This document shows, one piece after another, positions 1 through 10,960 of a stretch of 64,000 bases of DNA. Within the stretch, counting starts at the first letter, position 1. Every line of letters begins with the position of its first letter. Source of the DNA: Scilla litardierei (taxonomy: Eukaryota > Streptophyta > Magnoliopsida > Asparagales > Asparagaceae); the NCBI GenBank assembly GCA_030789695.1, contig CM061142.1, forward strand, positions 608,601,659 through 608,665,658. The letters run 5' to 3'. Under the pieces are notes generated by a model that saw only the letters and a program-made list of their open reading frames with translations, ran no database searches and was not told where the DNA came from. Position numbers and translations under genes: made by a program.

Positions 1-163
1 GGGATGGTAATTGCCCCAAAAGTTCCGGTTGCGTAAGGGCGCGTTGGTAATTGCACCAAAAGCTCCGCATGTTCCGTTTTTAACAATAGCCGGTGGATCG
101 AATCGGATGGTAGGGAGGGGCCGAGCGCAGGAATCCCATCTGAGCTTGAGCGCAGGCGCATTT
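1..163. other. unassigned sequence with a short direct repeat
   Basis: No gene is recognisable. A block of about 25 bp around TGGTAATTGCCCCAAAAG (from about 5) recurs with few changes around TGGTAATTGCACCAAAAG (from about 46). An open frame runs through here into the following TA tract, but its C-terminal half is only translated microsatellite. Confidence 0.4.
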
Positions 164-233
164 TACCCATATATATATATATATATATATGTATATGTAT
201 ATAGATATATATGTATATATATAGATATATATG

Positions 234-271
<38 letters not shown>
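164..271. repeat. (TA)n / (TATG)n microsatellite
   Basis: About 100 bp of AT dinucleotides interrupted by GTATATG and AGATATAT variants. Seen directly. Confidence 0.95.
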
Positions 272-274
<3 letters not shown>

Positions 275-560
275 ACATTTATTAAACTACTATTCAAAAC
301 TGATCTATGGGTTAAGTATAAATTACGAACTGATAAATCATATGCAGTTCACAATTATAAAGCTACAGTTCTATTGAATCACATATGTACTGATTATACA
401 TAACTAACCTACTGTCGTAAATATATACTTCATACATCTTGTGTGTTTATTAAACTAGCAACTAATCTTAGGTTAAAAACTACCTGCATGATATAATATA
501 AACTGACCTAATAAAACTACTATCAGCTAATGTTAGTATAATAAAACTGATATAAAAAAC
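272..560. other. AT-rich unassigned sequence
   Basis: Nothing coding or structural recognised. It could be a diverged part of the LTR fragment to its right, but I could not match it to the other copies. Confidence 0.3.
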
Positions 561-2008
561 CAACGAACACTTACGTATGTATCCTCTTCCTAGGGTACAG
601 GTGGGGCGTGATGGTCGGCAAGGGCGGCGATGCAGCAGGTTGCTCTGACGGTGTGACACGCTGTCGTCGGGGTGGCAGGGCTGTCGGCGTCGAGCTGTCG
701 AAGAGCGACAGCCTGCGCGGAGGAGGTTGGCGACGGCCTGTGGCAGCACATGGCAGCGACAGGCAGTGTTTTGAGGGAGGAGGAGCGGTGTGAACTGAAG
801 GATGCGGCAGCGAGTTGGGTGGTTACGAGTCGATTTGGCAACAACGAGAGCAGGTTGTGGGCTCACCTGAGAAGAGGAGGGTGACGGCGGCTTCGTTGAC
901 GAACGACATAGGAAGGTAGACGGTCTGAGGGAAGGTCTGAGGGTGACAGGGAGCTGGGTTTGATCGGAGATGGATCAGAGAGCGGAGGCTTACAGCGAGG
1001 GAATGGCAGGGAGATGAGTTGGAGGGACGACGTGCGGCTTCGTCGGTGCGTGGACCTGCGGCGTGAGTCAAGGCAGGGTGAGGCGGAGGAAGAAGTTGGG
1101 GCGAAGAACTGCCGGTGGTGAGAAGGAGTAGATGGCCGGAGATGACCGTGCTTGGAGTGGAGGCTCTTCGGGCGGTCAGGAAGCAAGTCGGGGCTCCTCT
1201 GTTTGCAAAACAGGGCATCGGGGTAGTGGAGATCGGCCGGGGCAGAGGGGCAGGAGGAGGCTCACGATGAGGCAGTTGCCGGTGAGCTTGGGTTGATGTT
1301 GGATGGTGGCCGTGTGCTCTCAGACGAGGCTCACGACAAGGCAATCGCCGGTGTTGCGTGGGCCGACAAAGTAAATGGGGGGTGAAGGAGTTTGAGAGAA
1401 AGCGAGGGGGAGGGGTCGATTTGCTTGGAAGTAAAGGAGGATGGCTCCTCTTTTTGTTGTTGTAAAGAAGTTAGAAGGAGATGGAAATTTGTATGCGGCT
1501 GCTACTAGTATATGGTTGCCCTAGTTTTAGATTTTTAGAATAGGGGGCGGCTGTGAGCTTTTATACGTAGGGTTCCTTTTAGGGTTCCTTTTGATTATAT
1601 AGGGTATGAAGAGAGAGAGAGATATAGGGTTTGGGGGGGGGGGGGTGACGTGTGAAGTGAGAAACGTGGGAGAGAGAGGGAGATAAAGGGGAGAGAGGAT
1701 ATGAGTCCGGTTTAGATATAGGTTAGGATTTATTATTATAAACATTTGATTTGATTAAACGCATGTGAATTTGAATTTCGAAACTTAGGGTATTTTAAAT
1801 AATGGGGATTATAGCGGGTCGGTCCAACGGTGTCCGAAAAATAAAAGGAAAATATCGGAGCGATCGTGACGTTGCGAGGGTCAAGAATACGGTGTCCAGT
1901 CACGCGTTAGGGCTAAGGAATACGATAGTAAAAAAATCGAATACTAATATAAGCATGCGATACGAAAATACGCGCTAGAATACGTACGATCGAAAAGTGA
2001 CCGTTACA
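561..2008 (-). mobile_element. diverged Tekay-like LTR fragment
   Basis: The right part (about 1790-2008) matches in order the end of the better preserved LTR at 15464-18060: a GTCCGA motif, a run of A-rich words, a CGATCGAAAAG block, and a terminus reading GACCGTTACA, so on the minus strand an LTR would begin TGTAACGGTC. The left part is GC-rich with CAG, CGG and GGAG words like the equivalent part of the other LTRs. Several overlapping proline/serine-rich open frames (for example 823-1344 minus) are composition artefacts. The right edge abuts the remnant gag of the next element directly, so the fragment probably marks an insertion into that element. Seen: terminal motif and shared blocks. 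Inferred: family. Confidence 0.6.
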
Positions 2009-2420
2009 CGAACCAACCCTTTGATGGGTCGGTCGCGACCGTTCAGGACGCGACCCTCGGTGCCAACAAGAGCTTCCAGGGCTTCACCAGGATGATGGAG
2101 GAGTGGACCGCTGCACGGTAAGGCGGACCATCTCGGGCAGAAGGCCCCTTTGAGTTCCACCATGTGAGGAGAGCCCCCCCCCCTCGAAGAAGAAGAAGAA
2201 GTCCAACAAGCAACTCTCAGGCTACCCGAAGTAGGGACGAACAGAGATCAGAGGCCGGTCTACGGTCCGCACCCCTGATGGGCCGTCCTTGGGTCCGGGG
2301 CAGGTTTTTGAACTGTGCCCCTGCCCAAACAAGTTTTCCTTCTCTCTCACATATCTTTAAGTTTCGAATCACGTCCACTTATGACGTTTCGTGTGTGAGA
2401 AGCCACAGGTCAGGTTCGGC
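2009..2420 (+). pseudogene. gag remnant of Tat-like element copy 1
   Basis: In the plus frames this segment matches the gag-like frame of copy 2 (9268-9825, minus): both share a block reading FTRMMEEWTA with an upstream TVQDA, followed by GPFE and a PPP run. Here it is interrupted by a stop after the shared EEWTA block and by frame changes around the poly-C/GAA tract at 2168-2205. The N-terminus was removed at the junction with the LTR fragment at 2008. No zinc knuckle is visible, so only the N-terminal half of a gag is represented. Identification rests on copy 2 and its position behind a gypsy-type PBS. Confidence 0.6.
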
Positions 2421-3960
2421 CTAATCGCAAAGAGCAAGCTGCCTTGCTGCAACCACACCTCCGGGGCAGGTTTCCAAGTCGTGTGCCCAAAAGGTCTCTA
2501 AGGGCTGGAGAAGAACTACACACCTCGGCCCCTCCCTACTAAAGATCCGGGGCAGGCCCCATGCTGTGCCCCCGAAAGGCGCCAGGGACACAGGACCCCC
2601 CCAGGAGTGCTGGAAGGTCCCTGACCCCCACACACCCTCTCGAAGCCCTCCGGGGTAGGTCGCTGCCTCGCTACCCGTAGCAGGTCGGGCTTCGCTACCC
2701 AAACTGGAGAAGAGAGCGAGCTACCTCGCAGCAAAGATCCGGGGCAGGCTTCTAAGTTGTGCCCCCGAAAGGTCACCAAGGGCTTGGGTCAGGCTGCGTA
2801 ACTCGATCCTTCCCTATCAAAGACTAGGGGCGAGCTTCGAAACTGTGCCCCGGCAGGGCGCCCTCATTACAGGTCGAGATCGGGCCGACTATACGCCCCA
2901 GGTTTTATCCTATCTCCGACTTATGTTGTTACGTTTCAACTTACACTCTTCGAGTTTTCTCTTGTGTGCGAGAAATCACAGGTCGAGATTAGGCCAACCA
3001 CGTGCCCTAGGTCAAGATCGACCTGATCCTTGGAGGCGAGCTGACTCGCCATAAACCATACCTCCGGGGCAAGTTTCCGAGTCGTGCGCCTGAAAGGTCT
3101 CCAAGGGCTGGAGACGAACTACGCACCTGAGCCCCTCCCTACCAAAGATCCGGTGCAGGCCCCGTGCTACGCCCCCCGAAAGGCGCCAGGACCACAGGAC
3201 CCCCCAGGGGTGCTGGAAGGTCCCCGACCCACACACACCCTCTCGAAGCCCTCCGGGGCAGATCACGGCCTCGCTACCCATAGCAGGTCGGGCTTCGCTA
3301 CCCAAACCAGAGAAGAGAGCGAGCTACCTCGTAGAAAAGATCCGAGCAGGCTTCCGAGTCGCGCCCTCAAAAAGGTCACCGAGGGCTTGGGTCTGGCTGC
3401 ACAACTCGATCCTCCCCTCTCAGAGACCCAGGTCTGGCACCGGAGCTGCGCCCCCGATAGGTCGCCATAGAGCCATAAGGGTCTGGGGATCGACTCCGGA
3501 GCGTCCCCCACCCGAAGGAAGTCCGTGGCAGGCTTCCGAGCTGTGCCCCCGATAGGTCGCCAAGAGCCCTGAGGGTTTGGGGATTGCCTCCGAGGAGTCC
3601 CCCACCCTAAGGAGGTCCGCGGCAGGCTTCCGAGTTGCGCTGTCGATAGTTCGCCCATGGGTCTGGGGCAGGTTTCCGGACTGTGCCCCCACCCCCACAG
3701 GTTTTCACTCCATCTCTGACATATGTCAATATGTTTAGACTTATGCACTTGTGTTTTTGTGACATGAGAAACCCTAGATCAGGATCGACACGATCACTAG
3801 GGATGGGCTTCCTCGCCACGCTCAAACTCTAGGGTAAGCTTACGAGCTACGCCCTTGGTAGGCTCTAAAGGGATAAGGCCAAGCTACGATTCACCCCTTC
3901 ACCTTCCTCAGATTCCAGGGCCAGCTTACGAGCTGAGCCCCCGATAGGTCGCCCGGGCTT
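2290..3960 (+). repeat. GC-rich tandem repeats with about 605-bp higher-order unit
   Basis: Subunits of roughly 85-105 bp each open with a variant of TCCGGGGCAGG and carry GTGCCCCCGAAAGG or GCCCCCGATAGGTCGCC. Several different subunits form a larger block that restarts about every 605 bp (about 2458, 3063 and 3668). The same modules appear inverted in 6540-7210 and 8450-9400. Open frames over this region follow the repeat composition and are not counted as genes. Confidence 0.8.
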
Positions 3961-4079
3961 AGGAATCTCGCAACCAAGCAGAAGGTACTAACAGATTCTC
4001 TAAAGTTCGCTGATGTATCTGCTCAACATTTAGTGTCTCCTCTGGCTGAAGATCGTCTACACTAAATGTTGGGGGCAAT

Positions 4080-5048
4080 TGTTACGCCCTAAAGGCCGGC
4101 CCATGGAGTTCAGGCCCATATGCACGGAGAGGCCCAAGCGGACACCTCACCGACTCTCCCGAGGGAGCACTTACCGAGCTGATCGCCTCGTTTCCGAGAA
4201 GCTTGCCTCTCCTCACCTCAAGCTCACCTCCGAGGATCGCCAAGAAGCCATCCGCAGTGACCTGACAGCTCGCATTACCTAGCACCAGCTCATCCACCCG
4301 TGACAACGAGCATCCTCCGGAGGAGTCGAGTCTACTCGTCGACCTATAGCTCGCCCTTAAGGGCAACCAAGCACAAATATCTCTGACAGGGTGATGTGAG
4401 ATCACCTACTCGCCATTAATGTCAGTGGTTAAAGGGAGAAACTGATGGCCGCCCCTTGCTTCTCATTAATGCTCCTGACACCTCCTGACACAATTAATGC
4501 GGTAAATATCCCTGCCATAGCCCCAACACTCGAGTGCCAGTAGGGATGATTCGATGGCTGACAAGAAGGCAAGCATCTGCCTCTCAGCCCTATAAATACC
4601 CCCCGTCATGCCTCCGTTGAGGGGGTTGTTTGGTTGGTGGGTTGGTTAGCAAATTATTGGTCAGTGAATCCTCTAACTCATCTCCATACACAATGTCAGA
4701 TATCTTCCATATATCTGTGCCGTCCTCATAAGCCGGCCGCACTTCGCCGACCTGCCTTAAGGTCACCAAGCGTGTCCGGTGCTCACATCTTACGTCACCA
4801 GCTGACTTAGGCATCGGTGAGGCTGAGGGCTGACAACCAGCCCTGCCTTTCTGACCCATTGTTCATCCTTGCAGGGAGCTCGCCTCAGCTACCGGGAGCA
4901 GACGACCTTCATGCGACCTAAGGCTCTTCACCCTTGAAGAGCGCTCCGAGCCCTTCTAGCCTCGCCTTCACCAAAAAACATGTAAATCATTGTACCTGTG
5001 ATTTTCACTACATACAAATATTATTGTGTGTGGACTTGACCCGCAACA
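4080..5048 (+). mobile_element. 3' LTR of Tat-like element copy 1
   Basis: Begins TGTTACGCCC and ends CCGCAACA, preceded by GTTGGGGGCAAT (polypurine tract). A TATA box CCTATAAATACC lies at 4589-4600. It matches the inverted LTR at 5431-6408 over its whole length. Confidence 0.88.
4589..4600 (+). promoter_or_regulatory. TATA box of LTR
   Basis: CCTATAAATACC, in the sense direction of the LTR about 510 bp from its start. The homologous LTR has its inverted counterpart at 5888-5900, so the box is conserved in both copies. Confidence 0.7.
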
Positions 5049-5430
5049 CGGGTGGTCGAAAAGCTGTCTGCTTGGGCTTCCAGGGTATGTGGGCCTCAAT
5101 TACATGTGCCAGCCATAAGGTTGTAACAGGGCTCGATTCACACCAAACTATTTATATTTAAAAAAATAAAGCTATCTATAATTAAACCTGGGTCCGGACA
5201 TCGATTTCGGGTCCGGGTACACGTTCACTATAGATAGGAACCGGACCCGGACCCGATTCACACAGGTTCCTAATTTTCCTACACGAAACCTACCCGAAAC
5301 TAATAGGTATCTACCCAGAACCTACCCGTTCGGGTAGGTTCTGATCGGGTATCTGGGTACACTGTACCTGTGCACACTTTTAATAGAGGGTAATGGGTTT
5401 GAACGTGGGCCTCCACCGATGCAGCCGAGT
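5049..5430. other. spacer between two head-to-head LTRs
   Basis: 382 bp, no open frame. The central part is rich in GGGTCCGGG, CCGGACCCG and ACCTACCCG words in both orientations, including a hairpin-like ACCTACCCG...CGGGTAGGT near 5320-5340. Such words resemble subterminal repeats of hAT-type MITEs, but I found no clear TIR and target duplication pair, so the identity is open. Confidence 0.4.
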
Positions 5431-6408
5431 TGTTACGGGTCCAGTCTGCACACAATAATATTTGTTTGTAGTGGGAATCACGGGTACAATGATTTACAGG
5501 TTATGGGTGAAGGCGATGCTAGGAGTACTCGGAGCACGCTTCAAAGGTGAAGAGCCCTAGGTCGCCTGGAGGTCGCACGAAGGTCGCCTGCTCCCGGTAG
5601 CTAAGGTGAGCTCCCTACGAGGATGAACAGAAGGTCAGAAAGGTAGGGCTGGCTGTCAGCCCTAAGCCTCTTCGATGCCTAAGTCAGCCGGTGACGTAAA
5701 AGGTTGGCGCCGGGCACACTTGGCGACCTAAAGGCAGGTCGGCCAAGTGTGGCGGGCTTATGAGGAAGGCACAGATATATTGACGATATCTAACCTTGTG
5801 TGTGGAGATGAGTTAAAGGATTCACTGACCGATAATTTGCTAACCAATCCACCAACTAACCAACCCCCTCAATGGAGGCAGGAGGGGGGTATTTATAGGG
5901 CTGAGAGGCGGTTGCTCGTCGTCTTGTCAGCTGTCGAATCATCCCTGCTGGCACTCGAGTGCTAGGGTTGTGGCAGGGATATTTACCGCATTAATGGTGT
6001 CAGGAGGTGTCAGGAGCATTAATGAGACACGAGGGGTGACCATCAGTTCCTCCCTTTAACCCCTGGCATTAATGGAGAGTAGGTGAGCTCACGTCACCCT
6101 GTCAGAGATATTTGTGCTTGGTCGCCCTCAAGGGCGAGCTATAGGTCAGCAAGTAGACTCAGCTCCTCCGGAGGATGCTCCTTGTCGCGGGTGCGCGAGT
6201 TGGTGCTAGGCATGGCGAGCTGTCAGGTCGTTGCGACGGGCTTCTTGGCGATCCTCAGAGGCAAGCTTGAGGCGAGGCGAGGCGAGCTTCTCGGAAACGA
6301 GGCGATCAGCTCGGCAAGTGCTCCCTTGGGAGAGTCGGTGAGGTGTCTGCTTGGGCCTCTCCATGCATATGGGCCTGAAATCCATGGGCCGGCCTTTAGG
6401 GCATAACA
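5431..6408 (-). mobile_element. 3' LTR of Tat-like element copy 2
   Basis: 978 bp. On the minus strand it begins TGTTATGCCC (6408) and ends CGTAACA (5431). PPT TTGGGGGCAAT lies immediately upstream. TATA box (minus) at 5888-5900. Confidence 0.88.
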
Positions 6409-7212
6409 ATTGCCCCCAACATTTAGTGTAGACGATCTTCGGCCAAAGGAGACACTGAATGTTGAGCAGATACGTCAGTAAACTTTAGAGAATCTCTTCG
6501 TACCTTCTGCTTGGTAGCGAGCTTCGTAAGCCCGGGCGACCTATCGGGGGCTCAGCTCGTAAGCTGGCCCCGAAATCTGAGAAAGGTGAAGGGGCGAATC
6601 GTAGCTCGGCCTTAGCCCTTCAGAGCCTACCAAGGGCACAGCTCATAAGCTTGCCCCGGAGTTTGATCGTGGGGAGGTAGCCCATCCCTAGTGATCGTAT
6701 CGATCTTGATCTAGGGTTTCTCATATCAACAAAACACAAGTGCGTAAGTCGAAACATATTGACATATGTTGGAGATGGAGTGAAAACCTGTCGGGGTAGG
6801 GGCGCAGTCCAAAAACCTGCCCCAGACCCATGGGCGGACTATCGGTAGCGCAGCTCAGAAGCCTGCCGTGGACCTCCTTAGGGTGGGGGAAGCCTCGGAG
6901 GCAATCCCCAAACCCTCAGGGCTCTTGGTGACCTATCGTGGGCACATCTCGAAAGCCTGCCCCGGACTTCCTTCGGGTGGAGGACGCTCCGGAGGCGATC
7001 CCCAGACCCTTATGGCTCTATGGCGACCTATCGGGGGCGTAGCTTCGGTGCCCGCCCTTGGTCTCTGAGAGGGGAGGATCGAGTTACGGAGCCTGACCCA
7101 AGCCCTTGGCGACCTTTCGGGTAGCAAAGCCTGACCTGGTATGGGTAACGAGGCTGCGACCTGCCTCGGAGGGCTTCGAGAGGGGGTGTGTGTGGGTCGG
7201 GGATCTTCTAGC
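6409..7212 (-). repeat. internal repeats of copy 2, left part
   Basis: PPT followed by the same CCGGGGCAGG / GGCGACCTATCGGGGGC modules as copy 1, in inverse order. No coding frame for pol proteins. Confidence 0.75.
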
Positions 7213-8449
7213 TATTGGGAGATGTATGCCCTCAGATCATTTGTATCTGATGAAAATGATCTTTTAAGCTTAGATAGAGGACTATTTTGCATGTGATGCA
7301 AAAGGCGTTAAATGTGTCTTAAATTGTTTAAGACCATATTTAATATAATAAACGTGTTGAAAAGGTTACCTGGATGATGGGATCGTCCCGATCTAAACAC
7401 ATGTTCAAACCGCGTCAAAAACGGAGTCCAAATGCACAAGTTAGAGCCAAAACAAATCAGCCCAAACTGTTGGGCTGAACCCAGCGAAAATGGAGGCCCA
7501 CCAAGCCCGAATTTTCTGGTTAGGGTTTTTGAAACCCGGGATTTTTTTACGGCTGGATTTTCCATCTTTGAATGGTTTTTGGCTAACTTTGAGACGACGT
7601 TTGAGGGGTCAAATGACGTCGGATTGACTCGCCATTTTTTCCTACGCGTTCACCGTTCAACCCTCTTCGATTTGATAGGTTGTATCAAGATTGAAGCTCA
7701 ACGGTGAGGGAGTTAAAATTCATAGAAGTTTGGTCTTTATGAAAGGCAAACTTACTTGAATTATTAAACTCTAAAAACATAGTCCCGCATCGGAAGTAGA
7801 GTAAAGGGGATGGGTCAACCGCCTATATAAATAGGGGCATGCCCCCCTCCCATAAACTCGTCCCAAGCTCTAGATCTGAGTAGCTCCTAAAAATGTTGGA
7901 GCACACTCAGATCTAAGATTAAATTAATATTCTCTTCTCTCTAATTTTCTGCCTTACTCCTGAAGGGCTCTAGCAAAACCACGAATGAGTTCGGATCCGA
8001 TCCGAAGTCTTGGCGAAGGTTCACATTCAGGTGAAACTTTCTTCGGTGCGTGGTTGGCTCAGCGACAAGGGGATTGCTCGCCTCGAGACGTGGTGCGGTT
8101 CGGGAAGCGGTTCAGCTCAGGACGCAGTGCGGTTCGAGAAGCGGTTCGGCACGGGACGGGGAGCGGCTCAGAAGATGGTGCGGTACCCCTTGCATGTATC
8201 AAGGCAAGGTTCTGGGTATGTTATTTAGAAGTTTTCTTTTAATTATGTCGCAGTAGCTTAGATCCTTCTTGGAGCGGTCAAATCCACCTCAAGTTGGCAG
8301 GGATTCTGGCTAAGGGTCTTGATTTTCCTTAGGTCTTCGTTAAAAGGTTTAACGATTTTCTTCCGCTATGCTTTCTTTTGCCTCTATTGTTCGTCCGACT
8401 TAGGATGGGCATATAAATGTGTGCCCTAAGGGTCCATCAAAACCCAACA
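7213..8449 (+). mobile_element. solo LTR, copia-like
   Basis: The insertion interrupts a repeat that is continuous elsewhere (compare 9040-9075). The ends are TATTGGGAGATG and CAAAACCCAACA, that is TGTTGGG...CCCAACA with the first dinucleotide mutated. Flanking 5-bp sequences CTAGC (7208-7212) and CCAGC (8450-8454) look like a target duplication with one change. A TATA box (CTATATAAATAG, 7823-7834) supports plus orientation. No internal domain, PBS or PPT, hence a solo LTR. Confidence 0.75.
7823..7834 (+). promoter_or_regulatory. TATA box in solo LTR
   Basis: CTATATAAATAG, preceded by the frequent copia LTR motif AGTCCCGCATCGG about 40 bp upstream. Confidence 0.65.
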
Positions 8450-9267
8450 CCAGCACCCCTAGGGGGTCCTGTGCCCCTGGCGCCTTTCGGGGGCGCAACA
8501 TGAGGCCTGACCTGGATCTTTGGTAGGGAGGGGCCGAAGTGCGTAGTTCGTCTCCAGCCCTTGGAGACCTTTCGGGAACGCGACTCAGAAACTTGCCTCG
8601 GAGGTGTGGTTTATGGCAAGTCAGCTCGCCTCCAAGCATCAGGTCGATCTTGACCTGGGGCGCATGGTCGGCCCGATCTCGACATGTGATTTCTCGCACA
8701 CAAGAGAAAACTCGAAGAGTGTAAGTCGAAACGTAACGACATAGGTCGGAGATAGGATAAAACCTGGGGTGTATGGTCGGCCCGATCTCGACCTGTAATG
8801 AGGGTGCCCTGTTGGGGGCACAGTTTTGGAGCCCGCTCCATGTCTCTGGCATGGAAGGATCGAGTTACGCAGCCTGACCCAAGCCGTTGGCGACCTTTCG
8901 GGGGCACAGCTCGAAAGCCTGCCCCGGATCTTTGCTGCGAGGTAGCTCACTCTCTTCTCCGGTTTGGGTAGCGAAGCCCGACCTGCTATGGGTAGCGAGG
9001 CCACGACCTGCCCCGAAGGGCTTTGAGAGGGTGTGTGTGGGTCGGGGACCTTCCAGCACCCCTGGGGGGTCCTGTGCCCCTGGCGCCTTTCGGGGGCACA
9101 GCACGGGGCCTGCCCCGGATCTTTGGTAGGGAGGGGGCCAAGGTGCGTAGTTCCTCTCCAGCCCTTGGAGACCTTTCGAGCGCGCGACTCGGAAACCTGC
9201 CCTGGAGGTGTGGTTGTAGCAAGGCAGCTTTTTCTTTGCGATTAGGCCAAACCTGACCTGGGGCTTC
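8450..9267 (-). repeat. internal repeats of copy 2, right part
   Basis: Continuation of the GC-rich modular repeat (CCTGCCCCGGATCTTTG, CGACCTTTCGGGGGC, GAGGGTGTGTGTGGGTCG). Many overlapping open frames on both strands share these modules; none has a recognisable domain. Confidence 0.75.
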
Positions 9268-9825
9268 TCACACATGAAACATCTGAAGAGAACGTGAGTC
9301 GAAACTTAACGATATGTGAGAGAGAAGGAAAACCTGTTTGGGTGGGGGCACAGTATGGAAACATGCCCCGGACCCAAGGACGACCCGTCGGGGGTGCGAC
9401 GCATAGACCGGCATCTGATCTCTATTCATACATACTTCGGGTAGCCTGAGAGGTGCTTGTTGGATGGCTGCTTCTTCATTGAACGGGGGGGGGCCTCTCC
9501 TCATATGGTGGAGCTCAAAGGGGCCTTCTACCCAAGATGGTCGACCCTGCCGCACAGCGGTCCACTCCTCCATCATCCTGGTGAAGCTCTGGAAGCTCTT
9601 GTAGGCTCCGAGGGCCGCGTCCTGAACGGTCGCGGCCGACCCCTCAAGGGGTTGGTTCGCCGAGGAAACTCTTCTGGGAGAACGAGGCCCTTCGGCCAGA
9701 GGTGGCCTCAGGGCATCGTCTATCATGGCCTCAAGTCGACCCGGCATCCTCAGAGTCAAAGGGGGTGTGACGACGGGTGACTTGCCGTGGAGAGGATTGC
9801 ACTGAGGGCGTGTGGATCCTGACAT
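9268..9825 (-). pseudogene. gag-like frame of Tat-like element copy 2
   Basis: A minus-strand frame of about 186 codons starting at the ATG at 9825-9823, 13 bp past the PBS-like segment. The frame is open further upstream into the LTR, but the ATG after the PBS is the sensible start. It contains an N-terminal low-complexity part and a block with FTRMMEEWTAV that is also found in copy 1. It ends without a zinc knuckle and without protease or RT, running into the tandem-repeat interior. Full gypsy gags are usually longer than 300 residues, so this is a truncated capsid-type protein at best. The function is inferred only from position behind the PBS. Confidence 0.55.
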
Positions 9826-9837
9826 GAGTGTAACCCT

Positions 9838-9859
9838 CGTTCCCACAGACGACGCCAAC
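9838..9859 (-). promoter_or_regulatory. primer binding site
   Basis: Directly after the LTR end (minus strand) stands TTGGCGTCGTCTGTGGGAAC, one base off the TTGGCGCCGTCTGTGGGAA motif common in Tat-type plant gypsy elements. Confidence 0.75.
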
Positions 9860-10285
9860 TGTTGTGGGTCAAGTCTACACAAAATAATATTTGTTTGTAG
9901 TGGGAATCACGGGTACAATGATTTATAGGTTTTGGGTGAAGGCAACGCTACAAGGACTCGGAGCATGCTTCAATGGTGAAGAGCCCTAGGTCATTCGATG
10001 GTCGTCCGATGGTCGTCTGCTCCCAGTAGCTGAGGCGAGCTCCCTGTGAGAATGAACAATAGGTCAGAAAGGTAGGGTTGGTTATCAGCCCTCAACCTCT
10101 CCAATGCCTAAGTCAGCTGGTGACGTAAGATGTGAGCGCCAGGCGCGCTTAGCGACCTTAAGGCAGGTCGACAAAGTGTGGCGGGCTTATGAGGCAGGCA
10201 CAGAAATATGTAAGATATCTGACCTTGTGTATGGAGATGAGTTAGAGGATTCACTGACCAATAATTTGCTAACCAACCCACCAAC
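9860..10285 (-). mobile_element. truncated 5' LTR of Tat-like element copy 2
   Basis: Matches 5431-5857 in order and orientation. Homology stops at CACCAAC (10285), where the next LTR starts with TGAGCAGTCC. Confidence 0.85.
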
Positions 10286-10589
10286 TGAGCAGTCCATATT
10301 TTACACCTTTTTCTGCATGTTTTCACGTCATTTCGATTGCTCATAGTGCGATTTTCACGATTATTCGACGATATTGCATTACTTTTTATTATTTCTTGGT
10401 TTTGTCGGATTTTAGGAAATATGGAGCTATCGGGAGCAAAAATGAGCTTAAAGGACTTGCACGTGTACCAGAGCGTCGCCCATGGCCCTATCAAGAAGCT
10501 AACAGCGCTGGATGATGAGCGGGAGAAGAAGGAGATCGATAGAATCGACGAAGAGACGAGGAGGAGAAGAGCTGCTTCCAGAAACAGGC

Positions 10590-10960
10590 CACTCGGCCGA
10601 GTAACGCAGCTCACTCGGTCGAGTGAAGAAGCGTACTCGATCGAGTACGACTGATACGAAGATGCCTTGTGTCGCAATGCACTCGGCCGAGTGGTTAATT
10701 TCACTCGGTAGAGTAGAGAACTCCACTCGTCCAAGTGAGTCAGAACTTCTTAAGGAAATCAAAGCAGACTCTCTGGAATTTTGGGGAGCGCAGCAGAAGA
10801 GCCACTCGGCCGAGTAGGAAATCCACTCGCCCGAGTGTTGAACTCCACTCGACCGAGTGACGCAGAGTGCCAGAACGCCTAAATCTTCCAACTTCTCTGT
10901 TTTTATTCGGGCCCCCCACTCGGCCGAGTGAGATTTCCACTCGGCCGAGTAGCGCCGCCA
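10590..10960. repeat. array of CACTCGGCCGAGTG palindromes
   Basis: At least nine exact or one- to three-mismatch copies of a perfect 14-bp palindrome within 370 bp (near 10590, 10612, 10680, 10703, 10723, 10802, 10823, 10847, 10918, 10938). The array recurs at 15277-15455. Confidence 0.9.

Larger units (their letters stand above)
2009..5048 (+). mobile_element. non-autonomous Tat-like gypsy element, copy 1 (5' truncated)
   Basis: Plus-strand element missing its 5' LTR, PBS and gag start. In order: gag remnant (2009-2420), repeat-rich interior without pol, a PPT-like TTGGGGGCAA just before 4080, and the 3' LTR 4080-5048. The interior and LTR are homologous, in inverted orientation, to 5431-9859. 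No integrase, RT or protease motif is visible in any frame, so mobility would have relied on enzymes supplied in trans (inference). Confidence 0.8.
5431..10285 (-). mobile_element. non-autonomous Tat-like gypsy element, copy 2
   Basis: Minus-strand element. From its 5' end: truncated LTR (9860-10285), PBS (9838-9859), a gag-like frame (9268-9825), repeat interior without pol, PPT at 6409-6420 and 3' LTR (5431-6408). A solo copia LTR interrupts the interior at 7213-8449. The 5' LTR is cut at 10285 by the Athila-like LTR. With copy 1 it makes a large interrupted inverted repeat centred near 5240. Confidence 0.85.

Noticed and set aside
5049..5430. hAT-type MITE between the head-to-head LTRs
   Set aside because: GGGTCCGGG-type words are suggestive, but no matching terminal inverted repeats with an 8-bp target duplication could be found.
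4082..6406. Conserved 107-codon frames antisense to both Tat-like LTRs (4082-4405 minus, 6083-6406 plus)
   Set aside because: Same length and about 80% alike, but the differences include many radical changes, no domain is recognisable, and the frames lie antisense within an LTR. Shared ancestry of the LTR explains them.
7985..8242. Overlapping frames inside the solo LTR
   Set aside because: Three frames overlap over a GGTTCGGGAAGCGG-type repeat; no domain and no conservation evidence.
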